Source of the DNA: Crocodylus rhombifer
Taxonomy: Eukaryota; Chordata; Crocodylia; Crocodylidae
NCBI GenBank assembly: GCA_038503035.1
Contig: JAVSML010024335.1
Span: 700,265 to 764,264, forward strand
Reading direction: 5' to 3'
DNA: 64,000 nt
Shown here: positions 12,002 through 23,345 of the stretch, piece by piece
How the letters are laid out: each line of letters begins with the position of its first letter
Position numbering within the stretch: the stretch's first letter is position 1
Notes under the pieces: generated by a model
What the model was told of the DNA's origin: nothing
What the model saw: only the letters and a program-made list of their open reading frames with translations
The model's database searches: none
Translations under genes and position numbers: made by a program

Positions 12002-13965
12002 TCAAACAACCCCAGCAAGGTTTTTATCTAGCTTCCATTTAAAGACCTCCAGGGTAGGAGCCAGCCCCACTTCCCTTGGAAGCTGGTTCCAGATCCTAGC
12101 CACCCTAACTGGGAAGTAGAGCCTCCTGATATCTAGCCTGAATCTACTCTTTGTGAACTTATGGCCATTATTTCTTGTTACTCCCAGTAGTGCTCGGGGG
12201 AACAAGGACTCTCCCATTGCTTGCTGGTCTCCCTTGGCCAATTTATAGATGGTCACCAGCTCCCCTCTTAGCCTTCTCTTGTAGAGGCTGAACAGGTTCA
12301 GGTCTTGTAGCCTCTAGTCGTAGGGCCTGCCTTGCTGCCCCCTGACCATACTCCTCTGGGCCCTCTCTAAGTTGTCCACATCACTCCTGAAGTGCGGCGC
12401 CCAGAACTGGATGCAGTACTCCAACTACAGCCTGACCAATGTTAGATAGAGGGGGAGTATCACCTCCTTAGACCTGCTCATGATGCATCTGTGGATGCAT
12501 GACAAGGTGTGGTTAGCCTTCCTGACTGCATCCCCACATTGGTGGCCCATGTTCATCTTGGAGTCTATCATGACTCCAAGATCCTTTTCTGCCTCTGTGC
12601 TGATAAGAAAGGAGTTCCCCAGCCTGTAGGTATGCTGCTGGTTCTTTCTTCCTAGGTACAGCACCTTGCACTTGTCAGTATTGAACCTCATCTTATTCTC
12701 ATCCACCCACCCCTGTAACCTGTTCAGATCCAATTGCAGCCTGTCCCTCCCTTCTAGCATGCCCACTTCTCCCCTACATCTTAGTGTCATCTGCAAATTT
12801 GAACAAGGTGCTTTTCACCCCTTTGTCCAAGTCGCTGATGAAGATGTTGAACAGTGCAGGCCTGAGGACTGAGCCCTGGGGGACTCCAGTGCCCACATCC
12901 CTCCATGTTGAAAATGACCCATCCACCACCACTCTCTGGGTGCGGCCCTCCAGGCAATTGGTGACTGATCTGACTGTGTGGGCATCAACACCACAAACTC
13001 CTAATTTTTTAATGAGAATGGGGTGAGAGACAGTTTCTTCCTGAAGTTCAGAAAGACTACGTCCACCGCAACACCTGCATCCAAAGATTTTGTGACCTGG
13101 TGATAGAAGGCCACCAGGTTGATCTGACAGGACCTGCCTCTAACGAACCCATGTTGGTTGCCCCAAAGCATACACTCCCCTGCTTGCCCCTTGCAGATGT
13201 GCACCTGGATAATTTTCTCAAAGAGCTTCACCAGGATTTAGGTAAGATTAACAGGCCTATAATTTCCTGGGTCCTCCATCCTCCCTTTTTTGAAAATGAA
13301 GACCACATTGGCCCTTTTCCAGTCCTGTTGCACCTTGCCAGAGCACCACGAGTGCTCGTAAAGCTGTGCCAGGGGTCCTGCAATGACCTCTGCTAATTCC
13401 CTCAGCACTCTGGGGTGGAGATCATCAAGACCTGTTGATTTGAACACATCCAGACCCACCAAAAGTTCCCTGACTAGGTCCTCTCTGACCCTGGGCCTGG
13501 CTATGCCTCCCCTGGGACCATCGGAGATACCGGTGTGGGGGATGATCTGGTCCCTCCTCAGAAAAATGGAGGCAAAGAAATTGTTAAATAGGTTAGCTTT
13601 GTCATCTGGTGAGACCACCAGATTTCCAAGCATGTCTTGCAGAGGCCCCATGTTACCCAGGGCCTTCTTTTTACCCCCTATGTATTTAAAAAAAGATTTC
13701 TTGTTATCCTTGATCCAGGTTGCTAGTCCCAGTTCCATCTCCTCCTTGGCCTTCCTGACAGCACCCCTACAATCCCAAGCAATGGAGGTAGTCCTCCCTG
13801 GTGATGGCCTCTCCCTTCTATTGGGTTTTTAGCCTCCTTTTTTGCTTTGAGACATTCCTGGATGCTTTTGGTGAGCCAAGGGGGCTTTTGAGCACTCTTT
13901 TCCCCTTTGATCCACGTGGGGATTGTTACCTTTTGGGCTTGGAGGATCGCCTCCTTCAGGAACAA
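12002..13965 (-). pseudogene. CR1 ORF2 reverse-transcriptase part, frameshifted
   Basis: Six successive minus-strand frames together cover the linker and reverse transcriptase. The landmarks are KSFFKYIGGKKKALGN and NPRVLRELAE-like text (13238-13738), then [25 protein letters not shown] (13001-13231), CKVLYLGRKNQQHTYRLG (12425-12796), and the C-terminal FRLDIRRLYFPVRVARIWNQ with LAGVV at the end (12002-12256). The motif A region reads VFLNFRKK instead of a normal FLDF.KAF, because of a frameshift near 13040. Reverse transcriptase activity would be lost. It is the downstream continuation of the endonuclease part. Confidence 0.85.
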
Positions 13966-14029
13966 CCGCCTTCTTGGACTCCCAACTCCCCACTCCTCTG
14001 GGACCTCAGTGCCTCTCCGACCAGTCTCC

Positions 14030-14899
14030 TTAGCTCAATGAAATCCGCCCTCCTGAAGTCCAGGGCTGCTGGCTTGCTGCGGCCTTTGTCACCCTGTGCT
14101 GGATGGTGAAATCCAAAAGGCGATGATCACTATCACCCAGGTGATTGAGCACCCGTAGTCCCCTCACCAGGCTGTTGCTTGTGGCCGGACCAGGTCTAAC
14201 AAGGCATTTCCCCTGGTGAGATTGCACCTCTTGGGTTAGATGAAGGTCCTGGAACATGGCTGGGAACCTATGTGAGCGGTCAGACCTGTCTGACTGCTTT
14301 TCCCAGGAAGTGTCCAGATAGTTTAGGTCACCCGTGATGATCACATCCTTTGACTTAACTGCCTCTGCGAGCTGACTTAAGAATTCCTGGGCTAGCACTT
14401 TTCCCTGGTTGGGTGGTCTGTAGTAGACCCATACCGTTAAGTCCATTTCCCACTGACCCCCTTGTATTCTGACCCAAAGCACTTCAGTCTGCCCCTCCTC
14501 TGACCCAGTGCTGCTCGCTGAGGATGTGAATTGTTCTTTGACATAGAGTGCCACACCCCTGCCTTTCCTCCCTGTTTTATCCCTCCTGTACAGCCTATAG
14601 CCCTTGATGTTCACTGCCCAGTCGTATGTTGGATCCCACCATGTTTCAGTGAGCCCCATTATGTCTGGGTTTGTGTTAGCTAGCAGGAGGGCAAGTTCCT
14701 CCTGCTTGTTCTCCATACTATGAGCATTAGTGTATAGGCATTTAAGGCCTCCTGAAGGTGTATGTACTACTCCCCTAATCCCAGGACTATCCAGATCTCT
14801 TACCTGGGTATTTCTTGTGCTCGTTGTCAGTCTTGGCTGGGCTGTTCTTGTGGGCGACATTTGGTTTGGCGTTCTGATCTCATCCTCCCCTTCCCCCAA
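14030..14899 (-). pseudogene. CR1 ORF2 endonuclease part
   Basis: A 289-codon open frame covering the apurinic/apyrimidinic-type endonuclease that nicks target DNA during CR1 retrotransposition. In order from the N-terminus: CLYTNAHSMENKQEEL, the metal-site TETWWDP, YRRDKTGRKGRGVALYVKE, VYYRPPNQG, the GDLN block, then the catalytic GDSDHRLLDF near the C-terminus. The conserved acidic and histidine residues are present in the translation. The frame then shifts into the connecting region, so a full ORF2 protein is not made. A complete CR1 ORF2 is about 900 to 1,000 residues. It is open because it is fairly young, not because of evident selection. Confidence 0.85.
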
Positions 14900-15456
14900 T
14901 AACCCTAGTTTTCCAGCATCTCTCCATCTCCATCTTTGGCCACAGAAGCCCTGGCCTTACCTTCAAGGCCAGTCAGAACCCCAGGCCCTTGGCTTTGGGT
15001 GTCCCTCATGGTGGGCCCTTGGCCCTTTTGAGCCTTCTGGTCCTGGCCCCAACATTGACCAGTTAAGGCTGCCTCACATCACACTTCTAAGCAAGCAGCC
15101 CATACTCTCTTACATGGGTCCACCTTCTCAGGCCCTACTATGGGGTTACATACCTGGTTGTGGGAGCTAGGGCTATGAAATGCCACCAGAAGCCCCACCA
15201 GGCCACCCATTCCCAGCAGGGTGCAGTTTTAGGTCATGCCCAGGAGCTTCCTCCATCCCCATAGACCCAGCCCATAAACCTTCAAGCTGTTCCTGAGCCT
15301 CAGCTCCACCAGCTGATGTCTCTCATACAACTTCCAGCCACAAACTCCTGCTTCACCCTATATGTCCTGGGTCTCAAAATGGCTGCTGTACTCAAGCACT
15401 TGGCTGCTGTATGCTCCAGCCCTTAAAGTGGCAGGCACCAACAGTGCCTTGCCACA

Positions 15457-16300
15457 GTGTACAAGAAAATACAGTACTTAAAAAGAAACAAACATAACAT
15501 TTTAAAAAATTGCAAATGTATATCCATCTTGAGTATTTGCACGTGAGTAGCCTTGAAAGATAATGGAAGAATATAAAAAAACCTCAAAAAACCAAAATTG
15601 TCAATTGAATTGAATTACGGGTTTTCATTTCCTTCACATGGAAAATAATTATCTTCACTCCTAAATATCTGTGTCTGTGCAATCTGATTAATCCGTGCAA
15701 TCTGATTAATACTATCATAGGGAGTTGTGAGATAATTTTTTTTCTTTATGTCCTTTCTTTATACCAGAAAGTATCTATGACTTCAGGACTTGTGTTGGGG
15801 GGTGGGGGAACCAAAATTGAGCTAAATTAAATCAGATTTAGAAAAGGATGAGCTTTACTCAAGGATGTCTACTCTGATATTTTGATGTCCAATAAAGGTC
15901 CCCAAAGGTACAATCGATGCTTATGGTTCTAGCAATTTAATATGTAATTGTTCTATTCATAATCTGAAGTAGAATACATTAGGCAAAGCTGAGCAACCAG
16001 TGAACCTTTTCAAACTGAAGTTTTTCCCTGGTGATACCTGCAGTCCCTATGCATACAGAACTTGATTGACTTCTCAACCTTTTCCTACCTTATCTACTGA
16101 ATTAATATAGTTGAACTCTGTTTTCTCAATGAAAGGGACTTCTGGAATTCTCCTTGTCTGTCAGTGCTATTACAGATAAACTAAGTCATTGTGCTGAATT
16201 TCCAATCTACACAAATCTAATACTTTGGAAACTTTCTTTTTCAAAATTCACAGTCATTGGTCCACAAAATAAATTCCTGCTCAGAAGAGCATTCCAAAGC
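15457..16300. other. AT-rich stretch with a 17-bp duplication
   Basis: No gene recognised. Near 15676-15710 the sequence GTGCAATCTGATTAATC is directly duplicated. Confidence 0.6.
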
Positions 16301-16470
16301 AGCCCCAAGCCAAGGAGTGACAGAAAGAGAAGCCCCATGCCAGGAAGAAACACTGGCAGCCCCAACCTGGAGAGAGATGGTGGGGAAGAGCCCTGAGCCA
16401 GGGAGCAATGCTGGCAGCCCTGAGTCAGGGAGAGACAGGGGAGCAGCCTCAAGTTGAGAACTGTTGACAC
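16301..16470. repeat. minisatellite, five to six units of 27-31 bp
   Basis: Units beginning AGCCCC or AGCCCT start at 16301, 16331, 16358, 16389, 16416 and 16445, so the spacings are 30, 27, 31, 27 and 29 bp. The shared core is AGCCC-x-AGCCAGGGAG with variable tails. Because the repeat is free of stops in several frames, it generates repetitive open frames on both strands that should not be read as genes. Confidence 0.85.
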
Positions 16471-16645
16471 ATAGGGGGTGCATGTCAGATGGGCTGTGTA
16501 CCCCCTGCAAGTGCCAGCTCTGAAACCAGAAGTGCTGGTCGAAGTGGACTTCCAGTTTCATCAGTTTCACCACTGGCTCAGCTATTGGCTGTTGGGGGAC
16601 TCCCCCTCCCCAGTTGGTGATCTGGTGCCCCCCTGCCAGACTTGG

Positions 16646-16655
16646 NNNNNNNNNN
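16646..16655. other. assembly gap (10 N)
   Basis: Ten N bases in a moderately GC-rich stretch next to the minisatellite. The flanks do not repeat each other. Confidence 0.95.
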
Positions 16656-19600
16656 TCAATGTAGGTTTAAACATAAGAAGAGCTGTGGGTAGTAGTTAAA
16701 ACAGGACTTTTTTTCATGCTTATATTTTGGTCCAGACTGGACTTTATTTAGTGTTCTTGGACTGTTTCATTTTTTATTAACACCCTGAAGGAAACCTGGG
16801 TGTCAGGTAGTGTGAGGCTGGGGTACAGGGGATGGTGGAGCTCCAATTTTTCTGTTGAGTGTTTTTCACATCAGTAAATGTTTTCTTCTGCCCTGTGTTA
16901 TGGTGAACATCTTCCCACTGAGTACAGTGTGTACACAACCCTGTAATAAATAAGAGCAGAATACTTACCATCAAAGTCATGGCAGGTGAGTTTTTGTATC
17001 AACAGGGAGGTTTAAGGGTGATATAAGACCCCTTACCCAGGGAGGAAACAGAAGGAAAATATAAACAAAACCAGCTGAAAAGTATATTGTGGAATGGAAG
17101 ATCATGGGGAGTGAAATGCAGGACCTATAATGGAAAGAAAGGGTGCATATCTTGTGTATATCTTGAAAGTCTAGCTTTGTAAGAAAGCTCATCTAAACTT
17201 AATATATAGCAAAAGTCCACTTCAGTTGCAATATGTATTTTAAAATCACTATTGATTTTCACTACAAAAAATAGTTCACAAATTCAAACTAAACCACTGA
17301 AGTCAATGACAGAGGCCCCATTTTCTGAATGGAAGTAGGAAAATAGCTATTTCTGTGGATGCAAAAAACCCCAATATATAGGAATGGCATGCCTGGGTAA
17401 CAGTCTGTTGGGGTTTGATCCTGTTTCAGCAAAGTAACCAAAAGGTTTGCACTGACTTTAGAATGAGCAGAATAGTCCTTCAGTGAGTTTGGAAGGAACT
17501 GGTCTAGGCCAGATCATAGTTTTCACTTATATAATATTGATGCTATTGCAAGAGACTTGCCTGCTTTCAAAGAAAAAAAAAAAGAAAATCCTGTTCAAAA
17601 GGTATCTGCTAATATTCCTTGCTTTTGCAAAGGCTATGAGGCCTGTGAATGACCATATTATACTCCAGATTGCTCTAAGGAGGAAGAGCCATTACTTTTA
17701 AACATATTTGTAGAAATTGCTAATCTCATCTCTTAATCAAGATGCGGCCTTTTTTCCCCAAAATAAACTTTTTTTTTTTATCACTTGGTCTGTCTTGAGA
17801 CAGGAGGAATGTGCAACAGAAATAGCTCATGTTTGGTTAATTTTAGTGTTGGTAATGATAGTAACTAATGAGCCCTGCTCTGACAAAGACTGTTTTATTT
17901 CCTTTTTTCACATTGTAAAGAGGAGAAATTAAAAACACTCTTGCTACAGGGAAAAAGTTACATTGTTAAGGGTACATTATGACATTTACGTTGTTACAGG
18001 GGATATGTACATTTTTAAACTGAACTCTGCTTTTTGATTGCCCCCCCATGACAAAATGCTGTAGTTACTTAGTTGCCTAAAATCTGATCCACTCCGTAGT
18101 ACTTTGTAATTTAAAACACAGCAGCATAAGAAAATTTGGTCTCCTCAATTGCTGCTATTAGATGAGTTGTCCACAGGGCATGCTGTAGGATCTGTATGTC
18201 TGCAAATTGGCTTCCTTTTTTTCCTCCTCTTCCAGTAGTTCTTTCATTTGAACTGATTAGGGATATAAAACTATATTAAAACTTTTTCATAAATTATCCA
18301 ATTCTTTCAATTTAGTAAGCATACCCTAAAATAATATCTCTGGTATTATTTTGATATTTCAGACTCCATACTGATTTAGAAACAGTAATTAAGGTCTTGG
18401 TGAAATTTACAAATAAAATTAAATGCTTAATATGCATCAACGTGCAGTAAACTCTATATTTTCTAATCTCAGGGGGGAAAAAAAATCTTCCAGGTCTGGA
18501 TTAAGTTTAATTTTTAGTGAATGGTTTGGTTCAGACTTCATTTAATCAAAAATTGATTTTCCCATTCACATTTTAGAAAAAGCAAGCAGCTGTGTAATTT
18601 TATATGACTTGGAAATGACCTATTCTATTTGTAGGATGAATTGTGTTTGCATTCTTTTGAGTTACTGTACCACTAGGAAGCTATAAATAATAAAAATCTA
18701 CAAAGGGTAAAACTAAATATTGTGAGTTACATCTAACGTCACACATTTTCAGCTTTAAAAATATTTATAAAATACTGATAAGCTGGTAAACAACAACAGC
18801 AAAAAAAAAATGGTGCCAGTGGTGTGGAAACTGAAGATCCAGAAATGTGTATTTAAGCAGTTGGTGTACTCTTTATACCACTACAAAGTTTATACTGTAT
18901 CAAACACAATATATATGCACTGTTACAGGTTTTGACTTCATTAATGGATAAAAAAGTCTCCCGTGTACAATATAATTCCCCAATCAATTGAATGCAAACC
19001 ACAACAAGTTAGTTGTGTTCACTTGTAGCCAGAATCAGTGTTCAATTTCCATGTAAACTTAGCTGACTCCATACAAATTTGTAGTCAGATAAACATGTAG
19101 ATGAGGTCTAACAAGGCCCTAAGATTAAACATTTTGGCATAGATTTTTATATATTTTCACGTTTTCCTATTTTACGTTTTATGTTGAACCCTAAAACAGT
19201 GAAATAATGTGACATAGGTGCCCCAGCATGTTTAATCATTAATTATGCAAGTGCTATAATGTACATTTAACTTCTATTTATTTTTTCACTGAAATGCATT
19301 TAATATTAGCTGCATCAATTATAATATTTCTACTTTAAAGTTTTTAGGACAGATTTTTTCTTCAATATATCTTGGGCCAATTCATCAGCTCCATGGGTGT
19401 TACATCAGTGTTAATACTGAATTAAATCACATGAAGGTCTGATACAGATAGAAAATTTGGGAACAATTGGTATGTACATTCCAACTTGAAAAACTTATTT
19501 AAGCATGATTGTTCTGAATATTTCAGAGTATTTTATAGACATTATCCACATGAGCTCACAGTGCCCCTTAAAGCAGGAAAAGAAAAAAGATAACTTTTTC

Positions 19601-19892
19601 TTCTGCTATAACAAATTTAATTTAGATAATAACGCTTCTGAAAAACTTCTTATTATTTAGTTCCGTACACTTAAGAAAATTTCTCTAGCCATTAAGCCTT
19701 CTTCCCATAGAGCTTTTTTCTTTTGTCCTCATTGATGTCATTTTGAGGAACAATTTTGCTCATCAGTTGACATTATTATTTTTTAAAATTTATCTTCACA
19801 ATAAATCAAATACCCTAAACCTAGTTTCAGTGGGTAACTATATTCCAGGATCATTTTTCATTTTTGAGAACCATTGAACTTAATGCTGTTCT
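16656..19892. other. AT-rich stretch without recognisable gene
   Basis: Open frames do not exceed 72 codons and resemble no family. Homopolymer A and T runs are frequent. No repeat family was recognised by eye. Confidence 0.6.
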
Positions 19893-21303
19893 TCATAGAT
19901 TTCATAGATTTCATAGACATTAGGGCTGGAAGGGACCTCGGGAGATCATTGAGTCCAGCCCCCTGCCCAAGGGGCAGGAAGTCAGCTGGGGTCATAGGAT
20001 CCCAGCAAGATAAGCATCCAATTTACTCTTGAAGGTGTTCAATGTAGGTGCTTGAACCACCTCCGCTGGCAGGCTGTTCCAGACCTTGGGGGCTCAGACA
20101 ATAAAGAAATTCTTCCTTATGTCCAGCCTGAAACGGTCTTGCAGGAGTTTGTGACCGTTCGACCTCGTCATCCCTTGGGGCGCTCTGGTGAACAAACGTT
20201 CCTCCAGATCCTGGTGGTCACCCTTGATAAATTTATAGGTGGCCATCAGATCACTCCTGAGCCTACGCTTTTCCAGGCTAAAGACTCCCATGGCTCTCAG
20301 CCTGTCATCGTAAGATCTGTTTTCCTGACCTCTGATCATGTGCGTGGCTCTCCTCTGGACTCTCTCAAGCTTCTCCACATCCTTTTTGAATTGTGGAGCC
20401 CAAAACTGGACACAGAACTCCAGCTGCGGCCTCACCAAGACCGAGTACAAGGGGAGAATGACGTCCCGGGATTTGCTCGAGAAGCATCTATGGATGCAAG
20501 CCAGCGTTTTGGTCGCTTTACTAGCCGCAGCATCGCATTGCAGACTCATGTTCATCTTGTGGTCAATGATGACCCCCAAGTCTCTTTCTTCTGTAGTACT
20601 AACCAACGTAGCACTGCCAAGCCTATAAGGGTGCTGCAGGTTTTTCCTCCCAAGGTGGAGATCCTTGCATTTTTCAGTGTTAAACACCATGAGGTTCTCA
20701 TCTGCCCATTTGCTGAGCTTGTCCAGGTCAGCCTGGATCACCCGCCTGTCCTCTGGCATGGATGCTTTGCCCCAAAGTTTGGTGTCATCGGCGAACTTGG
20801 CCAGTCCACTCCTGACTCCAATGTCCACATCATTAATGAAGATGTTGAATAGTATGGGTCCCAGGACAGAGCCTTGAGGGACCCCACCGGTCACAGGGCA
20901 CCACAATGAGTGACTGCCATCAATCACAACCCTCTGGGTCCGACCACGGAGCCAATTTCCCAGCCAGTGGATCGTGGTGGAGCCAAGGCCACAACTGGCC
21001 AGTTTGGCCAAGAGGTGATCATGGGATACCAGATCAAAAGCTTTTTTGAAGTAAAGATATATGACATCAACCTCTTCTCCCTTGTCCAGGTGATAGGTCA
21101 CCTGGTCATAGAAGGAAATGAGACTGTTGCGGGTAGGTCTTGTTTGACCAAACCCATGCTGGCTATCCCTTAGAATGTTAGCCTGGGCCAGTCCCTCAAG
21201 GATGGCCTCCTTAATAAACTTTTCTAGGATCTTCCCCAGGATAGAAGTCAGGCTAATGGGCCTGTAGTTAGCCGGATCCACTCTCCTCCCTTCTTGAGGG
21301 ATT
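19893..21303 (-). mobile_element. 5'-truncated CR1 LINE, young
   Basis: The 3' end is at 19893, where the plus strand shows TTCATAGATTTCATAGATTT and then the GGGCTGGAAGGGACCTCGGG block. The 5' end is truncated at about 21303, inside the motif that precedes NYRPISLTS of the reverse transcriptase. Sequence and 3' tail match the plus-strand CR1 at 53.0-55.9 kb, so they are one subfamily. The long open reverse-transcriptase frame marks it as one of the youngest copies in the window. Confidence 0.92.
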
Positions 21304-21308
21304 TTCAA
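19992..21308 (-). pseudogene. CR1 reverse transcriptase with a single nonsense codon
   Basis: Open for 404 codons from 21308 down to a TGA at 20094-20096, then open again in the same frame to the normal ORF2 stop at 19992-19994. The paralogue at 53 kb has CGA (Arg) at that TGA, so one CpG transition explains the stop. Domains in order: [13 protein letters not shown], the QHGF segment, motif A IYLYFKKAFDLVSH (first Asp changed to Tyr), [11 protein letters not shown], the FADDTKL catalytic box, CKDLHLGRKN, then FRLDIRKNFFIV. A 24-bp inverted segment (21126-21149) replaces the usual GRSC region but keeps the frame. The 5' truncation removes the endonuclease. Confidence 0.88.
21126..21149. other. 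24-bp micro-inversion inside the CR1 RT frame
   Basis: In the sister copy (54661-54684, same sense as the element) the bases are GTTACAGGTAGGTCTTGCTT followed by GACC. Here those bases, with four substitutions, read on the plus strand, which is antisense to this element, while both flanks (GGGTTT upstream and GTCTCATTTCC downstream in element sense) are in the normal orientation. The 24-bp piece is therefore flipped in place. The length is a multiple of three and no stop results. Confidence 0.85.
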
Positions 21309-22192
21309 ATGATTGAGATATTTTCTTTTAGATTTCTTTCTGCACTACATATTTCCCTTGCAAAAGTATGGAGAAAGCCTCAGTGGGAAAAACATGGTTC
21401 CACTGAAGTCAAATTATCAAGGACTTCTTTTATTTCTCTTGTCATAGATTATTATAGGTAAATGTGTGTACATTCCTTTTTAGAATCCCATATTTTTATA
21501 CAAGTGAAAACAGGAAGAGCAATAACTAAGATGATTTCCACATTGCTCAGACGATACAGCCTCAAATAATTTTACATCTTTGAATTTTAACATTGAAGCT
21601 TCCAGATTCAGGAAAGTAAATGTGGGCTGTCTCAAAGACCTTTCTTTTGGTGTTTTAATTATAATGATAAACAGATTATATGGAATTATACAATGGCAGA
21701 ACATTCAGAAAGAAGAAAAATGGAGGGTCCCATAGAAACTATTAAATATTTATTTTTTCTAACTAAATGAATTCCATCTTTCCATCTAGATTGATTAAAT
21801 GCCACACTATACAAAATAATTAGATATGGTAAGTAACTTAACATTTTTTTCAATATCTTTTTGTATTCACTTTTATACTCATTTGGGTTTGCTTTTCATG
21901 AAGATACTGGCAAATTACCTTAGTAGTGAATAAATTAATTTAAATTAAATAACAAAAGTTAACATTTAACTCATAAATGTGAATATTTTCCTAGAAACCT
22001 AATTCTAAGAGTTCCCCTTATGATAACTAGATCTGTAGTTATATATCCATTGTTTCAGGCCAAATCCTCCACTTATGTAGTATATATCCATTGACTACAG
22101 TGGTTCTATGCCACATTACACCAGCCCATTGTTAAATATTATTTATTAGTTTTAATGCTATGGCATCCAAATGAACTAACTCCTTTATTTTG
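21304..22192. other. AT-rich stretch without recognisable gene
   Basis: Only short open frames are present; no repeat or domain was recognised. Confidence 0.6.
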
Positions 22193-22197
22193 CTTAG

Positions 22198-23145
22198 TGT
22201 GGCAAAGTGGGGGTCCCTGACTAGCCACAGAGCTCGTTTCCCACCTGCCTCTGGGCATGCCATCCACCTGTCTCAGCTGCCGTGCCTTGTTTTAATTAAT
22301 TAGGTGGTTAATTAAGGTGGGAGGCTGCCCATTGTACACTCAATTTTGGATGGCCTACCTGTGGCTCTGTTCTACCCCTACACTGTGGCCCAAGCCTCAC
22401 AGATGACATCTCAGGTGGTTGGCTCAACTGTTCCCTTCGTTCATTAACTGTGGCTCCACTCATGGGACTTTTGGCTTCCATATAAGCCCTGGACCCATCT
22501 CAGGCCAGTCAGGACCCCAAACCTATTTGCTCACTGTGGGCATCCCTCATGGTGGGCCCCTGGACCTTTTGACCCTTCCAGTTCCAGCCCAAGCATCGAC
22601 CAGTGGAGTCCCTCAGTTGGGTTTACACCTCCTGCCTACATTAAGGGATTGGGGTCCCCCATTCCCAGCACAGGTGCTTCTGAAAGCATGCCTGTCCCTG
22701 CAGGGTCAGTCCCCCAGCAAGCTCAGGCACTTCCCAAAGCTTACCTGGCCTACCCTGCTCTGATACTAAATGACTCACCTGAAGGTGAGGGCTGGGGTTA
22801 AGGCACCCCTACCCACCTTTCACTGGGGTGATAACTGGCCTGGCATTACCAGGGGGCTCCTACAACACTGAGAGCCCCACCAGGCCACCCACCCCTGGCA
22901 GGGTGCAGTTTTAGGTCATGCCCAGGACCAGCAGCCTCCAAACCATCCCCTACAACTCCTGCCCTTACCTCCAGGATGTTGTATTTAGCCTAGTAGCCAG
23001 GTTATGTTGCTGCCTGGCTTGCCAGGCAGCAAACTGCTCTGTTTATATAGGCAACCATGGATCTAAAATGGCTGCCACAATTAAGCACCAGCTGGTTGCT
23101 TGGCTCAGCCCTTAAAGTGGCAGGCACCCACAGTGACCTGCCACA
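22198..23145 (-). mobile_element. solo LTR with 5-bp target duplication
   Basis: Starts TGTGGCA and ends TGCCACA. Both sides are flanked by CTTAG (22193-22197 and 23146-23150), a perfect target duplication. Length is 948 bp with no adjoining coding region, so it is a solo LTR. A TATA box read on the minus strand (CTATATAAAC, 23041-23050) suggests minus orientation, but no convincing polyadenylation signal was found, so strand is tentative. It contains the same central blocks as the split LTR at 11543-15456 and is the better reference copy of that family. Confidence 0.85.
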
Positions 23146-23231
23146 CTTAGCATTACACAAATCTATAAAGAATCCTTAAAATTGTTTCCCCCAAATCCTG
23201 CAAACTTTGAATAAATACATAGGTTGGAACA

Positions 23232-23345
23232 GGAAATGGGAGAGATGGTTAGCTGTATTAGTGTGAAGCCAAGTAGAAGGCAGGATAGATTTTCACCTTA
23301 TAGACTAACCAAAGTGTGTGCATGTGTATTCTATATATAAAACAA
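23232..23345. repeat. short Penelope-like or related tail fragment
   Basis: The sequence TTAGCTGTATTAGTGTGAAG...CTTATAGACTAACC resembles the TAGCTGTGTTGGTCTAAGG...TTATTAGACCAAC end of the element at 42491. A related short piece with CATCAGCTGAAGCTTGCTTC lies at about 28100-28135. The family link is inferred from these shared blocks and is weak. Confidence 0.35.

Larger units (their letters stand above)
11921..14912 (-). mobile_element. CR1 LINE, nearly complete ORF2
   Basis: Minus-strand CR1. Its 3' end lies at about 11921, where the plus strand reads GTTGGTAGGGTCGGAAGGGA. Its 5' end lies at about 14912, just past the remains of the ORF1 stop that precedes ORF2. It carries endonuclease and reverse-transcriptase remnants listed separately and is inserted in an LTR, so it postdates that LTR. 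Sequence style and 3' end match the CR1 at 34.7-37.7 kb, so the two are one subfamily. CR1 copies usually lack clear target duplications and none was seen. Confidence 0.9.
11543..15456. mobile_element. LTR split by a nested CR1
   Basis: Two flanks of the CR1 at 11921-14912 match, in order, the left and right parts of the solo LTR at 22198-23145. The left flank shares the 'CCCACCTG...TGCCTTG...GGAG/GCTGCCCATT' series. The right flank shares 'CCCTCATGGTGGGCCC', 'CAGGGTGCAGTTTTAGGTCA' and 'CCCTTAAAGTGGCAGGCACC'. It starts TGTAACAG, a diverged TGTGGCA, and ends TGCCACA at 15456. Flanking pentamers GTATA (11538-11542) and GTGTA (15457-15461) are a plausible target duplication with one mismatch. 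Removing the CR1 leaves about 920 bp, close to the 948 bp of the intact copy. Confidence 0.7.

Noticed and set aside
14730..15170. 146-codon plus-strand frame
   Set aside because: It spans the junction between antisense CR1 and the LTR flank, so it is an accidental fusion.
16207..16573. Two repetitive minus-strand frames with Leu/Pro/Gly-rich peptides
   Set aside because: They arise from the minisatellite and have no independent support.
20052..20852. 266-codon plus-strand open frame
   Set aside because: It is the antisense of the CR1 reverse transcriptase, which has clear motifs on the minus strand.
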